Notes: generated from the sequence alone by a model not told the origin. Numbered from the stretch's first letter, positions 1-6,747 are shown. The stretch: DNA of 10,925 nucleotides from Candidatus Methanocomedens sp. (GCA_009649835.1 PYCK01000020.1:1-10925), one strand, 5' to 3'. Translations and numbers: made by a program.

Positions 1-1
1 G

Positions 2-544
2 ATACTGGTTATATTCGCTCTGTATATATTCTTCATGGCTATCTCTCTCTTTGACCATCTGAACAGAACATTTGTGACCTATCTGGCAGTAGTGCTCACG
101 ACTGTTGCGTTAATCACAATACTATTCCTGCTCGACCACAAAAAAATAACGTTTGATTCGGAAATGATCAGGATACAGACACCCTTCCTTAAATCAAATA
201 ATTTCCAGATGAAAGATGTGACAAGCGTAAAAACTGTTGATAATATCGTGTACAAACATATGAGATGGGCTTATATTGCATACATAGCAGCTATTGTGTT
301 CTTTGGTGTCAAGGCTACGTGGGATTTGTACAGCCTGATGGCACATCCTATGGTATGGAAAGAATCAACAAACATCGGAATGAGCATGTTGATACCTTTT
401 ATTATTATATTCATGTTTTACAGGAGTTACCGCAGGTCCCGATACCCAAAAGTGATCAAGATAGATGTTGGAGATAAGAATATCACACTGTCTCCAAGAA
501 ACGAATTTGAGTATGATATGCTAAAGGAGAAACTGGGACAATGA
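2..544 (+). CDS. Tagged membrane protein, type A (paralog 1), 5'-truncated by window edge
   Basis: The reading frame is open from the first complete codon at base 2, so the gene starts outside the window and the ATG at 35 is internal. About 50 N-terminal residues, including the GWCP tag seen in its paralogs, should be missing, judged by alignment with the gene at 1879. What remains is a hydrophobic helix pair, a cytoplasmic-looking beta segment (DHKKITFDSEMIRI through VTSVKTV), then two more helices and a basic C-terminal stretch (SRYPKVIKI...NITLSPRNE). That stretch matches the paralog at 1879 closely (SRYPEIIKI...NIILFPRNE). The beta segment between helix pairs resembles bacterial PH-like (YdbT/bPH_2) layouts, which is an inference. 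The stop overlaps the next start as ATGA, so translation is probably coupled. Function is unknown. Confidence 0.8.
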   Translation: MLVIFALYIFFMAISLFDHLNRTFVTYLAVVLTTVALITILFLLDHKKITFDSEMIRIQTPFLKSNNFQMKDVTSVKTVDNIVYKHMRWAYIAYIAAIVFFGVKATWDLYSLMAHPMVWKESTNIGMSMLIPFIIIFMFYRSYRRSRYPKVIKIDVGDKNITLSPRNEFEYDMLKEKLGQ

Positions 545-1287
545 CTGGTATTTTTGCAGAACGGGTAAGGAAGATCATGGGCTGGTGCCCGCAAAAGGAT
601 TTCGGGTTTATGCAAGCTGGGGATACAAAGCACAGAACAGGCATGTATGATTTTTGTGCCGGATATGGAGACACGCAAAAAAAGCGGTGGGAAAAGGTAC
701 TTGTGGACGTCCCTGTTCTGGATTCAGGCATGATACGAATTTTTCTCCCGGTCATGATTGCAGGATTCACGTTAATGATCATTGTCAATCATTATTCTAT
801 CCTTGATATTTTTATAGTCCTCGCATACTACCTGGCCCTCTTACTAGTGGTTCTTCAAAACCGCACAACGGTAGAACTTTTACATGGTACAATAATCATC
901 CACAGGCCATTTCTTCGGTCTATTGTGATACAAAAAAATGAGATTACAAATACTCAGGTCATAAAGAATTTATCCCATATAAAGCGCTGGATTATTCGCC
1001 TTGTTGCATTAATTGTTCTGGTCTTTCTGGCCACCCTTAATATCAATGCCATACACATAAATATAGAACAATCTCTTCCGATGCTGGTCACAATTGTTAA
1101 TATATTCTCAATGCCCCTAATGACTGTGTGGTTCGCTGTTCATATCTACAATTTTGAGATCCGAACACATTACAAGGCTGCACTGCATGTGGCAATAAAT
1201 AAGCGTCAATTTATGTTTTATGTTGATAATCCGGATGAATTTTCCGTGATGTTGCAGCACACAGGGGAGGATACACTCGATGGCTGA
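541..1287 (+). CDS. GWCP-tagged membrane protein, type A (paralog 2)
   Basis: A 248-residue protein of unknown function and the longest of the array. An N-terminal amphipathic helix leads into IMGWCP (residues 12-17). A polar Cys-containing linker runs to about residue 62. Helices lie at roughly 64-82 and 86-105. A beta-rich PH-like segment covers about 108-143 (NRTTVELLHGTIIIHRPFLR). Two more helices at about 150-170 and 180-203 precede a beta-like C-terminal tail. The ATG overlaps the upstream stop as ATGA and has an AAGGAG ribosome binding site at 524-529. It aligns along its length with the genes at 1879 and 2-544, though its tail lacks their SRYP motif. It overlaps the next gene by 8 bases, which supports a single operon. 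Confidence 0.85.
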   Translation: MTGIFAERVRKIMGWCPQKDFGFMQAGDTKHRTGMYDFCAGYGDTQKKRWEKVLVDVPVLDSGMIRIFLPVMIAGFTLMIIVNHYSILDIFIVLAYYLALLLVVLQNRTTVELLHGTIIIHRPFLRSIVIQKNEITNTQVIKNLSHIKRWIIRLVALIVLVFLATLNINAIHINIEQSLPMLVTIVNIFSMPLMTVWFAVHIYNFEIRTHYKAALHVAINKRQFMFYVDNPDEFSVMLQHTGEDTLDG

Positions 1288-1882
1288 ATTAATTGATTGT
1301 GTCAAAAAAATGATGGGGTGGTGCCCGTATGCAGGCACGGCCATGACTGAAAATGCTATGCATTTTGATCACCCGGTGATGAATGAAGCTGACGGTGGTA
1401 GCTCAACTCATGCAACTATACGATGGAAGAACAAATACCGGAACCTGATTTTGATATTGGCAGTTCTTATCTCCATCACTGTCATCAACATGTTCATTTC
1501 ATTCGGTGCAAGTATCATTGATGTTTTTCTGGCAGGGCTGCTTTTGGGGATATTGCTAGATGTGCTCATAGGCCAGGTCGTCTGGAATTCACTGGACAGG
1601 ATACCAACTCGCGCCCCTCATAAAGCTGCCAGAAAACTCTCCATAAAACGGATAGTTGTGTTTGGTATCATTATTTTCCTATATGTGGCTGCATTCTCCC
1701 ATTTTACGTCAATTTACGGATTGAGAAGTGTCATTGCATTTAATGGTGGCTTCAGCCTCCTGATGTTGTGGTTGGATTACATGCACATTGTACAATGGGA
1801 GAGGAAAAACCAGAAGACACTGGTTAAGAAGTCGCCATATGCACCACTTATTGCAGTATCGGATGGGAGGCACTCGCAATGA
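1280..1882 (+). CDS. GWCP-tagged membrane protein, type B, DUF1673-like (paralog 3)
   Basis: A 200-residue protein with MMGWCP at residues 11-16, a polar linker to about 50, and helices at about 55-74, 78-98, 122-140 and 149-169. It has no PH-like beta segment between the helix pairs, only a short basic loop (IPTRAPHKAARKL). The last helix runs into QWERKNQKTLVKK, a motif shared with the gene at 2550 (YWEHKNEKTLIMKK). From memory, this tag plus this ending fits Pfam DUF1673, a family of uncharacterised Methanosarcina proteins; I could not check it. A GGGGAGG ribosome binding site lies at 1264-1270 inside the upstream gene. It overlaps the next gene by ATGA. Confidence 0.85.
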   Translation: MAELIDCVKKMMGWCPYAGTAMTENAMHFDHPVMNEADGGSSTHATIRWKNKYRNLILILAVLISITVINMFISFGASIIDVFLAGLLLGILLDVLIGQVVWNSLDRIPTRAPHKAARKLSIKRIVVFGIIIFLYVAAFSHFTSIYGLRSVIAFNGGFSLLMLWLDYMHIVQWERKNQKTLVKKSPYAPLIAVSDGRHSQ

Positions 1883-2535
1883 TAGCAGTTGCCGAACATA
1901 TTAAAAGAATGATGGGCTGGTGTCCACAGGAAATAGTCGTTTGCAACCATAATGATGAGTTCTTTTCGGAAAATGCCTTTAGCACAGGCACTGCTACCTA
2001 CGATGAGAATAATCAGTATATGGACATACCAGTCCAGATGTTTGACTGGCGCATATTTGCTGTCATGTTCAGCTCAATAGCCCTACTTTTAATCGGCATC
2101 CAGACGTCGAATATATATGTGATATTCGTATCGCTTTTACTTTATGCATCACTTTTCATATTCGACCGCACCAAAATATCCGTGGATAAAGATATGTTGC
2201 GGATAAGGTTCCCGTTATTGGGTGAGAAGAGATATCATAAAAGTGATATTGATAAGGTAAAATCAGGTGAAAACTATGCACACAAACATAGGGTGCGAAG
2301 TTTAATCGCATTGATATTTGTTATTTTAATTTCGCTATCAGGAACTTCAATTATAAGTGTGATGTTCAGGGTATCCACATTATTGTTGATCTATGTGGTA
2401 TATAGCGCTATCAGAATATCCCGCTATCCGGAGATTATAAAAATCAGCGCACGGGGAAGGAATATAATTCTTTTCCCACGCAATGAGCATGATTTATTGA
2501 TGCTGAAAAGCATTGCTCCTGAAAAGCTGGAGTAG
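1879..2535 (+). CDS. GWCP-tagged membrane protein, type A (paralog 4)
   Basis: A 218-residue protein of unknown function. MMGWCP is at residues 11-16. A polar, acidic linker runs to about 55, followed by helices at about 58-74 and 77-95. A PH-like beta segment at about 98-128 (DRTKISVDKDMLRIRFP) ends in an acidic-basic stretch, then come helices at about 139-155 and 158-177 and a basic tail (SRYPEIIKI, NIILFPRNE). It is the best complete match to the truncated first gene and shows what that gene has lost. Ribosome binding site GGGAGG is at 1865-1870. Fourteen bases separate its stop from the next gene, the widest gap in the array. Confidence 0.85.
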   Translation: MIAVAEHIKRMMGWCPQEIVVCNHNDEFFSENAFSTGTATYDENNQYMDIPVQMFDWRIFAVMFSSIALLLIGIQTSNIYVIFVSLLLYASLFIFDRTKISVDKDMLRIRFPLLGEKRYHKSDIDKVKSGENYAHKHRVRSLIALIFVILISLSGTSIISVMFRVSTLLLIYVVYSAIRISRYPEIIKISARGRNIILFPRNEHDLLMLKSIAPEKLE

Positions 2536-2549
2536 CAGGGGAAAGAATA

Positions 2550-3134
2550 ATGACCACTTTAGTCGAAAATATACGGAAAATGATGGGGTGGTGCCCGAAT
2601 GCGAGTGCGACCTACACCAAAAAATCATTGCAATTCAATGACCTTAGAGTAAATACGCCTGATAGAAAAGGTAAGATCACTCATGCGGGCACTGGCTGGT
2701 TGAAAAAATACCACAACAAAATCTTATTGAAATTATTGGTGTTCATGTATCTAGCTGTTGTTTCTTTTGATGGGTATGGAAAAGTTAATCTGGATATGTA
2801 CCTGATAGGCATCATCAGTGGTTTGTTCTTCCATTTTTTCTCTGGAGTGAATGATTGGCACAGATTCAATAGGGCTGCTGGCATAGGGATCGCAGAACCA
2901 CAACTCACAAAAAAACAAATAGCGATCATATTTCTGGTTATTGTTAGTCTGATAGTTTTCTTTGTCTTTTTGGTAACTAACATCACCGGAGGGATGGCTT
3001 TTATATCGGGTACAATGTTCTTTGTCTGGATAGAATTCCTCATAGTGCTCTATTGGGAGCACAAGAACGAAAAGACGCTGATCATGAAAAAAGCAATCCT
3101 TTTTGGGGATCTCAAAATCATGAGGACTGAATAA
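2550..3134 (+). CDS. GWCP-tagged membrane protein, type B, DUF1673-like (paralog 5)
   Basis: A 194-residue relative of the gene at 1280. It has the tag IRKMMGWCPN (residues 8-17), a polar linker rich in Lys and Thr, and helices at about 57-73, 80-99, 122-143 and 147-168, ending YWEHKNEKTLIMKK. There is no PH-like beta segment. An AGGGGAA ribosome binding site precedes the ATG. Its tag is encoded by a 35-base stretch (2563-2597) identical to that of the next gene (3149-3183), although that gene has a type A body. The next start is one base after this stop. The DUF1673 assignment is from memory of the family's tag and C-terminal motif. Confidence 0.85.
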   Translation: MTTLVENIRKMMGWCPNASATYTKKSLQFNDLRVNTPDRKGKITHAGTGWLKKYHNKILLKLLVFMYLAVVSFDGYGKVNLDMYLIGIISGLFFHFFSGVNDWHRFNRAAGIGIAEPQLTKKQIAIIFLVIVSLIVFFVFLVTNITGGMAFISGTMFFVWIEFLIVLYWEHKNEKTLIMKKAILFGDLKIMRTE

Positions 3135-3135
3135 A

Positions 3136-3849
3136 ATGACTCTTTTAATCGAAAATATACGGAAAATGATGGGGTGGTGCCCGGGTGTAACTCCAGCTAA
3201 ATACAACACCATCCAACATGTCGATTTTGTAAATCCTTCACAAATACCATCTGGCGGATCAAATGTTGAAAAATTTGAATCTAACAATGTAATGTTCTTT
3301 GATAACACATCAGTATTCACTTTTTTCTGTGTTATAAGCGTGAATCTGGTTTTGATGTTTGGCCGGAATCTGGATTATGCAGTCCTAATTCCAATTCTCG
3401 TGATAATGTATTCCTTACTTCATTTCCTTGTAATAAAAATGTTTCAGGCGAGTATTTCTATTGATGAAAACGGTGTGCACTTAAAGTCATTCGAACTAAG
3501 AGATGTCGTACTAAACTACAAGGACATTAAATCAGTTACAACATTTAAATTGAATAAACCTTCAATCGCATTAAAAGCAATAGCGCTAATGATCCTTGTT
3601 GCATTTCTTGCTCATTCAGTAATATCCGGGGAATGGAAATTGATTGTATCAATTGCCCCCTTGCTGCCATGGTACTTGCTTGTGAAACATAAGCAAGACC
3701 GGGAAAAACATAATCTGGATACACAATTGTATATCGAATCCAGAAAGAAAAAGTGGTATCAATTCTCACCGTATTATTCAGTCATAACAGACCAGATGAC
3801 CGCATCCGGGATACAGGCTGCTATTGAACATTACAGAGGGGTAAAGTGA
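3136..3849 (+). CDS. GWCP-tagged membrane protein, type A (paralog 6)
   Basis: A 237-residue protein of unknown function with IRKMMGWCP at residues 8-16. A long linker to about 55 precedes helices at about 58-76 and 80-100. The beta segment at about 105-138 (ASISIDENGVHLKSF ... YKDIKSVTTF) has the alternation typical of bacterial PH-like folds. Helices follow at about 143-162 and 167-184. A longer, strongly basic and polar tail (HKQDREK, ESRKKKWYQF) replaces the SRYP motif of other type A members. The ribosome binding site is GAGG at 3122-3125, inside the end of the upstream gene. The next start is one base after this stop. Confidence 0.85.
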   Translation: MTLLIENIRKMMGWCPGVTPAKYNTIQHVDFVNPSQIPSGGSNVEKFESNNVMFFDNTSVFTFFCVISVNLVLMFGRNLDYAVLIPILVIMYSLLHFLVIKMFQASISIDENGVHLKSFELRDVVLNYKDIKSVTTFKLNKPSIALKAIALMILVAFLAHSVISGEWKLIVSIAPLLPWYLLVKHKQDREKHNLDTQLYIESRKKKWYQFSPYYSVITDQMTASGIQAAIEHYRGVK

Positions 3850-3850
3850 G

Positions 3851-4555
3851 ATGGTTGTTTCATTTGAAGATGTCAAGAGAATGTTGGGATGGTGCCCAAA
3901 CCTGAATTCGAATAATTACCCGATCCCACATAATAATTTAGAATCATCCTCTTCACTAACATATAATGATACAAATCCACCCACATTATTGCCTTTACTT
4001 TTGAAGAATACTTATGTTGCTGGGTTAAGAAAAGAGGTTGTTATTGGTTTACTCTTTGCCTTTACTGTTTTTGTTCTCTATCATATAGCCGGACATGATT
4101 CCTTTTTTCATAAATATGGAATTGAATTAATAATATTCTCCATTGTGTTAACACAGTTTATCATATCGAGATCAAGCGTTGAAATCGATAGTAAATATAT
4201 CAGGGTCAGTACTATACTTCAACGGATTTTGGGTTCAACAACCTATACTTTAGATTCAATAAACACAGTACAGGTACAAAAGAATAAACTATACAGATTA
4301 GTGTACTGGGGCTTATTCATAATGGGAATACTTTGGCTTTTCACCCTTCTTTCACAGATATTTGCAGGAGAACCAATGGAAGACCTTACTCCAAGTCTCA
4401 TGTGGGTTGTTTTTTGTTTTGGTTATGGATATATCATGTACATTGGTTCAAAATCAGTTTACCATATCCGGATTCATTTTAATCCACATCCATCAATCAA
4501 CCATTTAATGATATATACGAAAGATGCACCGCAGATTGCAGATATACTTAAATGA
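3851..4555 (+). CDS. GWCP-tagged membrane protein, type A (paralog 7, last of array)
   Basis: A 234-residue protein whose tag is the most divergent (VKRMLGWCPN, residues 8-17). An Asn/Ser/Pro-rich linker runs to about 58. Helices are at about 63-80 and 90-106. The PH-like beta segment at about 108-143 (SSVEIDSKYIRVS ... LDSINTVQVQ) is the clearest of the set, and two further helices follow at about 150-170 and 182-200. The tail is short and carries a beta hairpin (YHIRIHFNPHPS). The ribosome binding site is GAGGGG at 3836-3841. It closes the array, and a hairpin with a T-tract lies just downstream. Function is unknown. Confidence 0.85.
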   Translation: MVVSFEDVKRMLGWCPNLNSNNYPIPHNNLESSSSLTYNDTNPPTLLPLLLKNTYVAGLRKEVVIGLLFAFTVFVLYHIAGHDSFFHKYGIELIIFSIVLTQFIISRSSVEIDSKYIRVSTILQRILGSTTYTLDSINTVQVQKNKLYRLVYWGLFIMGILWLFTLLSQIFAGEPMEDLTPSLMWVVFCFGYGYIMYIGSKSVYHIRIHFNPHPSINHLMIYTKDAPQIADILK

Positions 4556-4561
4556 GCCAAT

Positions 4562-4590
4562 GGCATTCTGGCGGAAATGCCTCCCTTTTT
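4562..4590 (+). terminator. Hairpin plus T-tract after the paralog array
   Basis: GGCATT (4562-4567) pairs with AATGCC (4576-4581) around an 8-base loop, and CTCCCTTTTT follows directly. It begins seven bases after the last array gene's stop, as expected for the end of that operon. Archaea can terminate on the T-tract alone, so the stem may be incidental. Confidence 0.55.
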
Positions 4591-4596
4591 AATTAA

Positions 4597-4628
4597 AATC
4601 TGTTTCAGATTCCTATATATTGTTTCAG
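4597..4628 (+). promoter_or_regulatory. Palindrome and half-site around a TATA box
   Basis: A perfect 15-base palindrome (AATCTG-TTT-CAGATT, 4597-4611) sits directly before a TATA-like CTATATATT (4613-4621). TGTTTCAG, part of the palindrome at 4601-4608, recurs at 4621-4628, exactly 20 bases or about two helical turns away. This layout suggests an operator that would control TBP access for the redox operon downstream. A start near 4645 would leave a leader of about 80 bases. The regulator is unknown. Confidence 0.4.
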
Positions 4629-4691
4629 GCAAATAAAACAGTAATAGTACAATGAAAAACTCAATGCAAAGAGCAGCCCGTTGTTTTCCAG

Positions 4692-4704
4692 TTTATTTAT
4701 AATA
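4692..4704 (+). promoter_or_regulatory. Proximal TATA box for CGGC protein gene
   Basis: TTTATTTATAATA is centred about 27 bases before the GTG start at 4726. That is the normal archaeal spacing from TATA box to transcription start, so the GTG would lie at or next to the 5' end of the mRNA (leaderless). Confidence 0.5.
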
Positions 4705-4725
4705 TTGAACTAATACACATACAAG

Positions 4726-5085
4726 GTGAGGATCATTACCAGAGAGAACACCGAAGAAAAACCTACTAAAATCGCAGTTGTCAGGTGCGATATAGTATCA
4801 GAGACATGCCCGGGTGTGGGGTGCTTCATGGCCTTTAATCAGCGGAAGATGTACTTCAGGGACTATGATGAAAATGCAGAAATAATCGCATTTTTCACAT
4901 GTGGCGGGTGTTCAGGACGGCGTGTATATCGACTGGTCAAGTCTGTTAAGAAACTCGGCGTGGATGTTATCCACCTTGGTTCCTGCATGCAGATGGAGGA
5001 TTACCCCAAATGTCCCCATATCGATTCCATTAAAAAGACTATTGAAGATGCAGGTATCAGGATTGTTGAAGGTACACATCACTAA
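4726..5085 (+). CDS. CGGC domain protein (predicted metal-binding)
   Basis: A 119-residue cysteine-rich protein matching the CGGC domain family (Pfam CGGC), whose members are predicted to bind metal but have no settled reaction. Visible motifs are C21, CPGVGC (28-33), the signature TCGGCSGRR (58-66), and C87 and C96 near GSCM and KCPH. The alternation of strands and helices around CGGC fits a small alpha/beta domain. The GTG start is forced, because an in-frame TAA lies at 4711-4713 and no ATG follows until residue 35. It is the first gene of an operon with a ferredoxin and a GXGXG protein, 25 bases before the next start, so a redox or thiol-metal role is plausible but inferred. Confidence 0.8.
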   Translation: MRIITRENTEEKPTKIAVVRCDIVSETCPGVGCFMAFNQRKMYFRDYDENAEIIAFFTCGGCSGRRVYRLVKSVKKLGVDVIHLGSCMQMEDYPKCPHIDSIKKTIEDAGIRIVEGTHH

Positions 5086-5110
5086 AAAGAGATAAAAGGG
5101 AGATAAAGAA

Positions 5111-5479
5111 ATGGTAAAGCGGACAATAGTTAAAATAGATGAAGAAAAATGCACAGGATGTGGAAAGTGTGTGGCTCCATGTGCTGAAGGTGCCATACAG
5201 ATCATTGACGGTAAGGCAAAGGTCGTATCGGAAGAACTGTGCGACGGCATGGGGTACTGTATCGGACTGTGTCCTGAAGGCGCACTGACCGTGGAAGAGC
5301 GGGAAACCGAGGAGTTCGATGAAAAAAAGGCCGAAAGCCAGCCCGGGAAGACCGATATCTCTATCAAGTGCTTCAATTGCAATAAGGGAGAGGATGAAGT
5401 GTACCTGCTGCCCCTGCGCCACAAGATGAAGAGTGAATGGGTATGCACGCGCTGTTTGCCCATGCTGATACACGGATAA
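5111..5479 (+). CDS. Ferredoxin-like 4Fe-4S protein with zinc-ribbon-like tail
   Basis: A 122-residue protein. Residues 14-24 hold a complete CX2CX2CX3C cluster motif (CTGCGKCVAPC). The second motif (CDGMGYCIGLCP, 44-55) has Cys at positions 1, 3 and 4, but Met47 replaces the second Cys, a pattern I recall from other small ferredoxins of this type. The second site may be altered or bind a 3Fe cluster. After an acidic linker (60-80), C87-X2-C90 and C112-X2-C115 form a zinc-ribbon-like pair not found in simple ferredoxins. The ribosome binding site is GGGAG just before the ATG. It probably passes electrons to or from a partner in this operon, perhaps the GXGXG protein that starts six bases later, but the partner is not identified. 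Confidence 0.85.
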   Translation: MVKRTIVKIDEEKCTGCGKCVAPCAEGAIQIIDGKAKVVSEELCDGMGYCIGLCPEGALTVEERETEEFDEKKAESQPGKTDISIKCFNCNKGEDEVYLLPLRHKMKSEWVCTRCLPMLIHG

Positions 5480-5484
5480 AATTC

Positions 5485-6468
5485 ATGAAAAACGTCAATA
5501 TCCGGCTCACAGCCCAGGTTGACAGCCTGTGCGATTACACATTCAATTTCCATTACTTAAACCAGAAACTGGACCCTGATTCCCTGATTCCAAACCAGGC
5601 CGAAAGTTCATACACCTACCAGGACCTTGTGGATGCCCTGAAAAGTGGTGCCGATGTCCATATCAAGGGCGACGTAGGTGAGCGCCTGGCATATAGCATG
5701 GGTGTGGACCTGAAACACCAGGGCGGTTCCGGCAGGCCAAAACCAGCAGGCAGGGTGTTTGTTGATGGCAGTGTAGGTAGCGAGGCAGGTATGGGCATGG
5801 TGTCCGGTGCGCTGTATATCAGCCAGACCGTGCAGGAGCCGCTTGGCAACATTATTGAGGTGGCCCCTGATGTGGACGGATACAGGAAATTTCGTTCCAT
5901 TACAGATATTATGTGCAGCGGACCGGGTGAGGATACCCTGGTGTCCAATTCCCTTGACAAGGATGATAATATACTAATTCTCAATGACGGCATTCTGCGG
6001 GGTACCATCGGCGCTCGCATGGATTGCAGGGGCTCGGTGAGAGTGGAAGGTGATGCTTACAACGGCACCGGGTTGCTCATGCGCCAGGGTATTGTGTATG
6101 TAAAAGGGAATGCCGGAATGAATACTGGTTCCAGGCTGGCCGGAGGTACGGTGGTGATCAGCGGCATAGTCGATGAGTTCGCTGGTGCATACATGAGATC
6201 CGGCCATCTGGTCATCAAAGAGGCTAAAGGATACGTGGGTGCGAATATGACCGGCGGTGCCATATATTCCAAGAAGAAAGTGCCGCTTAGCCCGCCTGCC
6301 ACACCAGTCAAAAAGAGCGGCGAGAATAGTAAAATGCTGCGCAGGGTACTGGGTGTCGGTCAGCTGGAGGCCATGCTGTACAATAAATACGAAGTCGGGG
6401 TTGAAAAGGAGCAGTATATGAAGGTGCGTATGCGCGACGGTTCTGTAGTTATGAGAAAGGTTGAATGA
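5485..6468 (+). CDS. GXGXG beta-helix protein (FwdC / GltB C-terminal-like)
   Basis: A 327-residue protein. From about residue 70 it carries repeated GXGXG-type turns: KGDVGERL, DGSVGSEAGMGMVSGALYIS, RGTIGARMDCRG, EGDAYNGTGLLMRQGIVYVK, GNAGMNTGSRLAGGTVVISG, and GYVGANMTGGAIY. These form the right-handed beta helix known from formylmethanofuran dehydrogenase subunit C and the glutamate synthase alpha C-terminal domain. In those complexes the domain is structural and positions partners. Such stand-alone archaeal proteins are sometimes labelled tributyrin esterase, for which nothing here speaks. I chose ATG 5485, six bases after the ferredoxin stop. An upstream ATG at 5437 would overlap the ferredoxin gene by 43 bases and adds residues that look like out-of-frame translation. 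The FwdC relation does not prove a methanofuran role. Confidence 0.8.
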   Translation: MKNVNIRLTAQVDSLCDYTFNFHYLNQKLDPDSLIPNQAESSYTYQDLVDALKSGADVHIKGDVGERLAYSMGVDLKHQGGSGRPKPAGRVFVDGSVGSEAGMGMVSGALYISQTVQEPLGNIIEVAPDVDGYRKFRSITDIMCSGPGEDTLVSNSLDKDDNILILNDGILRGTIGARMDCRGSVRVEGDAYNGTGLLMRQGIVYVKGNAGMNTGSRLAGGTVVISGIVDEFAGAYMRSGHLVIKEAKGYVGANMTGGAIYSKKKVPLSPPATPVKKSGENSKMLRRVLGVGQLEAMLYNKYEVGVEKEQYMKVRMRDGSVVMRKVE

Positions 6469-6495
6469 TAAGATAAGACACAGGAGGAAATTGGA

Positions 6496-6702
6496 ATGGT
6501 AGTGAAAATAATTGAAACAATTGGGTCGTCCCCTGATGGATGGGAGGCTGCACTTAAGAATGCAGTGGATGAGGCATCTGAACTGCCTATCTTCAAGTCG
6601 AAAGGGAACATTAAAAACATCAATGTGAAGAGCTTTGACGTGGAAGTTGAGGATAATCAGGTGAGCCGATTCCTGACAAGGATTGAGATACTGCTTGAGT
6701 AA
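6496..6702 (+). CDS. Dodecin-like small protein
   Basis: A 68-residue protein that fits the dodecin family in length and pattern: one strand (MVVKIIETIGSSPDG), one helix (WEAALKNAVDEAS), then two strands (NVKSFDVEVEDNQVSRFLTR). Dodecins form hollow dodecamers that store flavin; the archaeal form in Halobacterium is well known. In my alignment the flavin-stacking Trp and the nearby Gln are replaced by Asn and Leu, so flavin storage is doubtful. It may be closer to the calcium-dodecin or SecE2-labelled branch. A strong AGGAGG ribosome binding site lies at 6482-6487. It follows the GXGXG gene by 27 bases and is probably the last gene of the redox operon. Confidence 0.75.
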   Translation: MVVKIIETIGSSPDGWEAALKNAVDEASELPIFKSKGNIKNINVKSFDVEVEDNQVSRFLTRIEILLE

Positions 6703-6747
6703 GTGATACCAAAAACGGCAGTATTGATCATTTGATGAAAAATGATA

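Noticed and set aside
35..544. Taking ATG 35 as the true start of the first gene
   Set aside because: The frame is open back to the window edge, and paralogs carry about 50 more N-terminal residues including the GWCP tag, so the gene is truncated by the window.
4652..4702. 16-codon leader ORF before the CGGC gene
   Set aside because: It has no ribosome binding site, no attenuator-like codon run, and it ends inside the proximal TATA box, so it is probably chance.
5437..5484. Upstream ATG for the GXGXG gene
   Set aside because: It would overlap the ferredoxin gene by 43 bases, has no good ribosome binding site, and its extra residues do not resemble the family. ATG 5485 lies six bases after the ferredoxin stop.
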